This document shows, one piece after another, positions 6,498 through 11,074 of a DNA stretch of 11,074 nt (the first letter of the stretch is position 1; every line of letters starts with the position of its first letter). The notes under the pieces were generated by a model. That model made no database searches, was not told the origin of the DNA, and saw nothing but the letters and a program-made list of their open reading frames with translations. The position numbers and the translations under genes were made by a program. Source of the stretch: Coriobacteriaceae bacterium (GTDB lineage: Bacteria > Actinomycetota > Coriobacteriia > Coriobacteriales > UMGS124); assembly GCA_019420325.1 (NCBI GenBank), contig JAHZHK010000066.1, positions 4,682 to 15,755 on the forward strand, in the 5' to 3' direction.

Positions 6498-7510
6498 TGG
6501 GCACCACCTGCAGCGTCAAGATACAGGTCGGCATATATCTCGCAGACACGCGCCACGGCCTCTTGCGCCGTGCCGGCAACCGAAAAGCCCGAGGCCATCT
6601 TATGCCCGCCGCCTCCAAGCCTGTGTGCGATGAGGCTCACGTCGCGAGATGCGTCTTTGGAGCGCAGATTGCCACGGAACCCACCCTCGGGCAGTTCGCG
6701 CAAGAACAGCACGCCCTTGATGCCTCCCAGCGAGCGAACGCTGTCAACCAGCTCGTCGCAATCAGAGGCAGATGCGCCGAAGCGAGCAAAATCGGACTGG
6801 AGCACGTAGCTGTACGCCAGTTCATCGTCGCATGCCAGGGCAAGCCGGTCGAGCGTGACCTGCTGAAGCTTGAGCTGCGCCATGGTTTTACTCTGGTAGA
6901 CATGCAAACAGATATCCGAAGGGTCGGCACCCACTTGCACGAGACGCGAGGCGCTTTCAAGCGCATGGGGGTCGGTGTTTTGATACTGGAAACGTCCCGT
7001 ATCGGTGATGATGCCCGCAAGCAGGCACGTTGCGATGTCGCAGGAAAGTCGGGCTCCCAAGTAGTCTGCGAAATCGAGAACCACGTCGGCGCAGGATGCA
7101 GCCGAAGGATTCGTATATGCGCAGTCGAAAGAGTCCTCCACCACAGGATGGTGGTCAAAACTCACGCATGCGGCCGCGCGCACCAGAACCTGGCCCGAGT
7201 CGGCCAGGCGGGCACAGGTAGGCGTGTCGACGCTTATGAAGAGGTCCGGGGAGCACGCAAAGCCCTGCGCGGGGCGGAGACGCTCGGCCGCAGGCAAAAA
7301 GGCAAGGTTGGCAGGCACTGGGCGGTCGTTTGCCAAAAGAGGCATGACCGTCTTGTCGGGCCAAATCTGCTCGATAAGCAAGGTCATAGCAAGAACGCTG
7401 CCCAAAGCGTCGCCATCGGGGTCGGTATGACCCGATACAGCAATCGAGGAGGCCCCCTCGATCATCTGCCGGGCGCGTTCGAACATCTCGGACGCATCGT
7501 CAAATCTCAT
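6494..7510 (-). CDS. nrnA: DHH/DHHA1 phosphoesterase, NrnA-type oligoribonuclease / pAp phosphatase
   Basis: By family, this enzyme degrades very short RNA oligonucleotides (nanoRNA) and can remove the 3'-phosphate from pAp. It probably does the job of the missing Orn-type oligoribonuclease. The 338 residues contain the four metal-binding DHH motifs: GHTDPDGDALGS (27-38), ISVDTP (92-97, D95), FDHHP (118-122) and ITDTGRF (168-174, D170). The DHHA1 substrate-binding domain follows, with the glycine-rich GGGGHKMASG loop (299-308). The ATG at 7508-7510 has a GAGGGGG ribosome-binding site about 8 nt upstream. The 39-nt gap to rbfA and the ATGA overlap with truB place it in the nusA-infB-rbfA operon, its usual location in Gram-positive bacteria. 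The exact substrate split between nanoRNA and pAp is not visible from sequence. Confidence 0.93.
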   Translation of the reverse strand: MRFDDASEMFERARQMIEGASSIAVSGHTDPDGDALGSVLAMTLLIEQIWPDKTVMPLLANDRPVPANLAFLPAAERLRPAQGFACSPDLFISVDTPTCARLADSGQVLVRAAACVSFDHHPVVEDSFDCAYTNPSAASCADVVLDFADYLGARLSCDIATCLLAGIITDTGRFQYQNTDPHALESASRLVQVGADPSDICLHVYQSKTMAQLKLQQVTLDRLALACDDELAYSYVLQSDFARFGASASDCDELVDSVRSLGGIKGVLFLRELPEGGFRGNLRSKDASRDVSLIAHRLGGGGHKMASGFSVAGTAQEAVARVCEIYADLYLDAAGGAQ

Positions 7511-7549
7511 CGAAAGGGCCCCCTCGTGTTGGGTTACATCAAAGTGCTG

Positions 7550-7993
7550 TTACAGGTTCTCGTCGCCTGCTTCGACCTCATCGGACTCGTCGGCGTCAGA
7601 ACCCTCCTCTTCTGCGGGAAGAGGATAGCCAAACTCGTCCTTCGGAATGGACATAGTCGGCGGCACGTTCTTGAGCGCCTCTGCAATACGCTGGGCCTCG
7701 TCAGTGGAGCGGTCGATCTGGAAGATGAGCTCAGGAGTCACCCTCCAGGTCAGCGAACGGCCAAGGAGCGAGCGAATGCGACCCTTTGCGGACTGCAGGC
7801 CTTCGAGCACCTCGTCGTAAGAGTCGGGATCGGCGCTGACCCAGACCTTGCACACCGAACGGTCGACGGATACCTCGCACCCCGTAACGGTCACAAGGTT
7901 AAGACGCGGGTCGGAAATCTCCATCATGAGGATGGTCGCGATCTTTTCCCTTGCCTCTTCGGCAAGGCGACGAGTTGCGGAGTTTTGCTTCAT
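7550..7993 (-). CDS. rbfA: 30S ribosome-binding factor A
   Basis: RbfA is a small KH-fold protein that binds the immature 30S subunit and assists 16S rRNA 5'-end maturation and cold adaptation. The 147 residues start with the typical RRLAEEAREKIATIL (8-22), followed by ISDPRLNLVTVTGCEVSVD (26-44). The second half of the KH domain runs to about residue 108, with LTWRVTPELIFQIDRSTDEA (81-100). The remaining ~40 residues form a proline/acid-rich tail (about 125-147, mostly D and E) that is probably disordered. The ATG (7991-7993) has an AAAGGAG site 6 nt upstream, inside the last codons of infB. Only 3 nt separate it from the original infB stop (7997-7999), so coupling to infB is expected. The premature infB stop at 8169 would leave ribosomes ending about 175 nt short of this start. 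Confidence 0.95.
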   Translation of the reverse strand: MKQNSATRRLAEEAREKIATILMMEISDPRLNLVTVTGCEVSVDRSVCKVWVSADPDSYDEVLEGLQSAKGRIRSLLGRSLTWRVTPELIFQIDRSTDEAQRIAEALKNVPPTMSIPKDEFGYPLPAEEEGSDADESDEVEAGDENL

Positions 7994-7996
7994 GTC

Positions 7997-8191
7997 TTAC
8001 TCCTTTCGCGCGATCTCGACGGTCTTATACCCCTCGATGATGTCGCCAAGGTGGATATCCTGGAAACCTTCGACACCGATACCGCACTCGTAGCCGCTCT
8101 TGACGGTCTTGACGTCGTCCTTGAAGCGGCGCAGGGAGCCAATCTTGCCCTCGTACACAACGACACCGTCACGCACAACGCGAACCGGTGT
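7997..8191 (-). pseudogene. infB: Stranded C-terminal coding segment of infB (out of frame)
   Basis: These 64 codons encode the genuine end of IF2, with TPVRVVRDGVVVYEGKIGSL at the start, then RRFKDDV and GYECGIGVEGFQDI, and a TAA stop 3 nt before rbfA. They lie in the +1 frame relative to the upstream infB frame and have no start codon or ribosome-binding site of their own at the beginning. By alignment from memory with E. coli IF2, the first residue here should follow the GMLAPEFEDRDTG segment after about 30 further residues. Those residues, containing the conserved GAIAGC.VT.G stretch of the C2 domain, are absent. The segment is intact internally, which argues for a single recent event or an assembly error rather than long-term decay. 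Confidence 0.9.
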
Positions 8192-10538
8192 CGCGATCCT
8201 CGAACTCGGGGGCAAGCATACCGACGCGGGCGGCGTTGATGTCGTCGAGAGCCTGGTAGATGACGCGGTACGTCTTGATCTGGACGCCTTCGCGCTCTGC
8301 GGCGTCACGAGCCTTGGCGTCGGGGCGCACGCCGAAGCCGATGATAATGGCGTTGGAAGCAGCGGCCAGGGTGACGTCGGTCTCGGAGATGGCACCCACT
8401 GCGGAGTGGATAATCTCGATCTTGACCTCAGACTGGTCAATCTTGGACAGGGCGTCGGCCAGAGCCTCGATGGAGCCCTGAACGTCGGCCTTGACAACCA
8501 GGTTGAGCTGCTTGAAGTCGGCCTGGTCCATGGTCTCGAAGAGGTTCTCGAGCGTGACGTGCGTGCGGCGCTCCTGCTCGGCCTGGCGGCGTTTGAGTGC
8601 GCGCTGATCGGCCAGGGCGCGGGCCTCGCGCTCGTCCTTGAACACGCGGAACTCGTCGCCGGCATCCGGCACGGAGTTCAGGCCCTGAATCTCGGCAGCC
8701 TCAGAGGGGCACACGGAGGAAACGCGCTTGCCGTTCTGGCCGAGCATGGCACGCACGCGGCCATAGGCAAGACCGGCGACGACGGTGTCGCCCACATGCA
8801 GGGTGCCGCGCTTCACGAGCACGGACGCAACGGGGCCGCGGCCGCGGTCGAGCTTTGCCTCGAGGACGTAGCCGGAAGCGAAGGTCTTCTTGTTGGCCTT
8901 GAGCTCCATGTAGTCGGCCTGCAGCAGGACCGCCTCGAGCAGCTCGTCGATGCCGATGCCCTTCTTGGCGGAAATGTTGACGAACATGTGCTGTCCGCCC
9001 CACTCCTCGGGGATGACACCGTGCTCGACAAGCTCCTGGCGCACGCGGTCGGGGTTGGCGGAAGGCTTGTCAATCTTGTTGACAGCAACCACGATGGGCG
9101 CGCCGGCGGCGTTGGCATGGTTGATGGCCTCGACGGTCTGCGGCATGATGCCGTCGTCGGCGGCAACCACGAGAATGACAATGTCGGTGACCTTTGCACC
9201 ACGGGCACGCATGGCGGTAAATGCCTCGTGACCAGGGGTGTCGACGAAGGTAATCTTGCGGCCGTTGATGACGGCCTCAGAGGCGCCGATGTGCTGCGTA
9301 ATGCCGCCGGCCTCGCCGGAGGTAACGGCGGTATGGCGGATGGCGTCAAGCAGCGAGGTCTTGCCGTGATCGACGTGGCCCATGACCGTGACGACAGGAG
9401 CGCGGGGCTCAAGGTCCTTCGGGTCGTCGTAGAAGGTGAAGGAGTTCTCCTCCTCCTCGTTCATGATCTTCACGCGGCGGCCCATATCGTCGGAGATGAG
9501 CTCGATGAGGTCATTGGACATGGACTGCGTGAGCGTAAGCGGGGAACCAAGCAGGAAGAGACGCTTAATGATGTCGTTGGCCGGAACCTCGAGGGCGTCG
9601 GCAAACTCGGAGACGGTGATGCCCTCGCGAATCTTCACGACATCGAGGTCGGCAGGGTTCTGGTCGTTGGCGATTGCGTCGGCAACGGCCTCCTGGTGCC
9701 TGGCCTCCTCAGCGGCAAGCTCACGGCGCTCCTTGCGCTTCTTGCGACGGCCGGTCTCGCGGCTGGCCTCCTGCACAGCGGCGCGGGCCTCGGCCAGAAC
9801 GCGGTCACGGCTGTACTCCTCGGCGCTGCGGGGGGCACGCTCCTCGGGCTGCGCTGCGGCCTGGGCGTCCTTCTTCAGGCGGGCCTTCGTAGAGGAACCC
9901 TCGCCAGCCTGCTGCTTGTTTGCCTCACCGCGGGCAGGCTTGCCGCCCTGCTTGCCACGGTTCTCGCCGCCGGAGTTGCGGCCATTGGAGCGCTGCTGCT
10001 TGGGCTGCTCGGCCTTCTCGGCAGCGGCAGCCTCTTCCTTCTGCTTGTTGGCATCGGCGAGCACGCGCTCCTGCTGGGCAATCTGAGCCAGAAGGCTCGA
10101 GAACGAGGGGGCGGACTTGGGGGCGGTGTCGCGGGGGCGCTTGCTCTCCTCCTCGGCACGACGCTTCTCCTCCTCGGCCTTGCGGGCGGCCTCCTCGTCG
10201 GCGCGGCGCTTCTCCTCCTCGGCGCGGCGGGCAGCCTCGATGCGGCGCTCCTCCTCGCGGCGGGCCTCAGCGGCAAGACGCTGCTCCTCAGCCTCGCGGG
10301 CAGCCTCCTCGGCAGCCTGCTTCTCGGCCTGCTCTGCGGCCTGCTTCTCAGCCTCGATCTGCGCGGCACGCTGCTCCATGATGGGAGCGAGGTTGCGGCG
10401 AATGATGGAAATGTAAGCATCCTCCAGAGAGGCCGAGGCGCTCTTGGCGGGAATCTTCATATCGGCGAGATGCTGCAGCATCTCCTTGCCGGTCATACCG
10501 TATTCCTTGGCAAGCTCATGAACTCGAATCTTGGCCAT
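8169..10538 (-). CDS. infB: Translation initiation factor IF2, frame truncated in the C2 domain
   Basis: IF2 is the GTPase that brings fMet-tRNA to the 30S subunit and promotes subunit joining. The readable frame gives 789 residues. A first IF2_N domain occupies 1-50. A long low-complexity region rich in A/E/R and then K/Q/G (about 55-290) is probably coiled-coil and disordered. A second IF2_N domain spans about 302-357. The G domain (about 378-545) has G1 GHVDHGKT (387-394), GGITQHIG (411-418), G3 DTPGH (433-437), G4 NKID (487-490) and G5 SAK (523-525). Domain II covers about 552-635, and the C1 domain about 660-768. The C2 domain starts at GMLAPEFEDRDTG, then the frame ends four residues later at a TGA (8169-8171). 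The rest of C2 is in another frame at 7997-8191, with about 30 residues missing between. ATG start has AGGAG 6 nt upstream. As written, the product could not bind fMet-tRNA normally. Confidence 0.95.
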   Translation of the reverse strand: MAKIRVHELAKEYGMTGKEMLQHLADMKIPAKSASASLEDAYISIIRRNLAPIMEQRAAQIEAEKQAAEQAEKQAAEEAAREAEEQRLAAEARREEERRIEAARRAEEEKRRADEEAARKAEEEKRRAEEESKRPRDTAPKSAPSFSSLLAQIAQQERVLADANKQKEEAAAAEKAEQPKQQRSNGRNSGGENRGKQGGKPARGEANKQQAGEGSSTKARLKKDAQAAAQPEERAPRSAEEYSRDRVLAEARAAVQEASRETGRRKKRKERRELAAEEARHQEAVADAIANDQNPADLDVVKIREGITVSEFADALEVPANDIIKRLFLLGSPLTLTQSMSNDLIELISDDMGRRVKIMNEEEENSFTFYDDPKDLEPRAPVVTVMGHVDHGKTSLLDAIRHTAVTSGEAGGITQHIGASEAVINGRKITFVDTPGHEAFTAMRARGAKVTDIVILVVAADDGIMPQTVEAINHANAAGAPIVVAVNKIDKPSANPDRVRQELVEHGVIPEEWGGQHMFVNISAKKGIGIDELLEAVLLQADYMELKANKKTFASGYVLEAKLDRGRGPVASVLVKRGTLHVGDTVVAGLAYGRVRAMLGQNGKRVSSVCPSEAAEIQGLNSVPDAGDEFRVFKDEREARALADQRALKRRQAEQERRTHVTLENLFETMDQADFKQLNLVVKADVQGSIEALADALSKIDQSEVKIEIIHSAVGAISETDVTLAAASNAIIIGFGVRPDAKARDAAEREGVQIKTYRVIYQALDDINAARVGMLAPEFEDRDTGSRCA
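8179..8195. other. Probable deletion junction in infB
   Basis: On the minus strand this 17-nt stretch reads CGCGACACCGGTTCGCG. Its ACACCGG core can be read as the end of the upstream IF2 segment (D-T-G) or, one base out of phase, as the beginning of the downstream segment (T-P-V). That is the signature of a deletion between two short direct repeats with one copy retained. The core is also bracketed by a 5-bp inverted repeat, CGCGA/TCGCG. Confidence 0.75.
10162..10223. repeat. 17-bp direct repeat with 45-nt period inside infB
   Basis: CGCTTCTCCTCCTCGGC occurs at 10162-10178 and 10207-10223. On the coding strand these encode two copies of AEEEKRRA (residues 106-113 and 121-128) within the charged linker of IF2. 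The surroundings (about 10140-10375) are low-complexity GAG/GCC/CGC-rich codons. Such tracts can expand or contract in frame. Confidence 0.8.
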
Positions 10539-10553
10539 GTGTGTCTCCTGTCC

Positions 10554-10835
10554 CTACTGCTCGATGTGCCCAAGGCACAGCGTTTTGAATTCATCGCTCA
10601 GACGAGCGTACGTGTCGGCGTCAAGCTTTACTCGAAGCGCCCTGTCAAGCCCCTTGCGCTTCCGGGCGGCGTCGAGGCACTCAGGCGTCGCGCAAACGTA
10701 CGCGCCTCGCCCAGCCATCTTTCCCGTGGGGTCGAGTGCAACACGGCCGTCGGCTTGCCTTACGAATCGTACCAGGTCTGACTTGTTTGAGGTACGCCCA
10801 CAGGCAATACATGTGCGTATCTTGGCCTCGGCCAT
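10554..10835 (-). CDS. rnpM: RnpM (YlxR-family) RNA-binding protein
   Basis: This small protein belongs to the YlxR/DUF448 family, whose characterised Gram-positive members bind the RNase P RNA and modulate its activity. The 93 residues carry the family signature RTCIACGRTSNKSDLVRFVR (7-26), the GRGAYVC motif (42-48) and a second cysteine site (TPECLDAARKRKGLDRAL, 50-67). The four cysteines (C9, C12, C48, C53) suggest a metal-stabilised fold, although this varies in the family. The ATG (10833-10835) is preceded by a GGGGGAG site about 5 nt upstream. The gene lies 21 nt after nusA and 15 nt before infB, its conserved place in the nusA-rnpM-infB operon. Confidence 0.93.
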   Translation of the reverse strand: MAEAKIRTCIACGRTSNKSDLVRFVRQADGRVALDPTGKMAGRGAYVCATPECLDAARKRKGLDRALRVKLDADTYARLSDEFKTLCLGHIEQ

Positions 10836-10856
10836 GCAATCTCCCCCTTTACAGGA

Positions 10857-11074
10857 CTAGATGAGCGAGTCGAAATCGTCAGCGACGCCGGCGGACGCCT
10901 GATGCACCGAGCAGAAGTGCGTGCCAGGGCGAGCCTGGTTACGGCAACGATTGCCCTGCTCGTCGACATAGGAGCAACGGCCCTCGTCAGACAGGTCAAC
11001 GTCGTTGTCCATGAGGGAGTGCAGGTTGCCCATGAGGTTGGCAGCAAGCGACTCGTTCTTGATGTCGATATGCC
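10857..11074 (-). CDS. nusA: Transcription termination/antitermination factor NusA, C-terminal end (5' part outside window)
   Basis: Only the last 71 codons are present. NusA binds RNA polymerase and nascent RNA and modulates pausing, termination and antitermination. The identification rests on the first visible residues, HIDIKNESLA, which match the end of the second KH domain, where NusA proteins typically read TGWxIDIK. The preceding GG is compatible with a TGG tryptophan codon. Position immediately upstream of rnpM and infB agrees. After the KH end there is a helical linker (LAANLMGNLHSLMD), then a Cys/His cluster, C33-x9-C43-x10-C54-x2-H57 (numbered from the first visible residue), and an acidic end (DDFDSLI). 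The cluster resembles a small zinc-binding knuckle and is not part of the standard NusA layout. The stop is TAG (10857-10859). Confidence 0.85.
   Translation of the reverse strand, partial: HIDIKNESLAANLMGNLHSLMDNDVDLSDEGRCSYVDEQGNRCRNQARPGTHFCSVHQASAGVADDFDSLI

Noticed and set aside
8169..8191. Programmed +1 frameshift or ribosome hop restoring IF2
   Set aside because: A +1 shift would join the frames but still leave out about 30 conserved residues. The sequence before the TGA shows no classical slippery site of the prfB kind, so deletion or assembly error is the better explanation.
6317..8239. 640-codon open frame on the plus strand
   Set aside because: It is antisense to truB, nrnA, rbfA and part of infB, all of which are confidently identified, and shows no family similarity.
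8100..10781. 893-codon open frame on the plus strand opposite infB, Leu/Gly-rich
   Set aside because: It lies antisense to infB and rnpM and arises from the GC-rich codon pattern of IF2. It has no recognisable domain and crosses several real genes.

Overview
The window looks like a chromosomal housekeeping segment from a high-GC actinobacterium. Protein similarity by eye, a NusA with an unusual C-terminal tail, and the fusion of the nusA-infB cluster to dnaG-rpoD suggest class Coriobacteriia (Collinsella or a relative). The genus is an inference, not a demonstrated result. Every gene I can support lies on the minus strand, so transcription runs from the right end to the left.

Right to left, the layout is: the 3' end of nusA (10857-11074); rnpM/ylxR (10554-10835); infB (IF2; main reading frame 8169-10538, with its C-terminal coding stretch stranded in another frame at 7997-8191); rbfA (7550-7993); an nrnA-type DHH phosphoesterase (6494-7510); truB (5532-6497); ribF (4483-5535); dnaG (2583-4481); and rpoD (1147-2457). 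Next come tRNA-Asn(GUU) and tRNA-Arg(CCG), each followed by its own intrinsic-terminator hairpin. The 5' part of an ABC-2 type polysaccharide-export permease (1-641) runs off the left end.

The genes form a tightly packed translation, RNA-maturation and replication-initiation block. nrnA/truB overlap by ATGA, truB/ribF overlap by TTGA, and ribF/dnaG are one base apart. This suggests one coupled transcript from nusA to dnaG. rpoD has its own near-consensus sigma-70-type promoter in the 125-nt gap after dnaG. rpoD, ribF and the permease appear to start with TTG, and dnaG with GTG.

The most striking observation is in infB. The frame stops early after residue 789, and the true IF2 C-terminus continues in the +1 frame. 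About 30 residues of the fMet-tRNA-binding C2 domain that should lie between the two parts are absent. The pattern fits a deletion of about 95 nt (estimated from the family alignment) at a short ACACCGG-type microhomology. Because infB is essential, this is either an assembly or sequencing error or a genuinely remarkable lesion, and it should be checked first. A second point of interest is the Cys/His-rich tail (C-x9-C-x10-C-x2-H) on NusA. I see no mobile elements, CRISPR arrays, riboswitches or obviously novel defence or biosynthetic system here.
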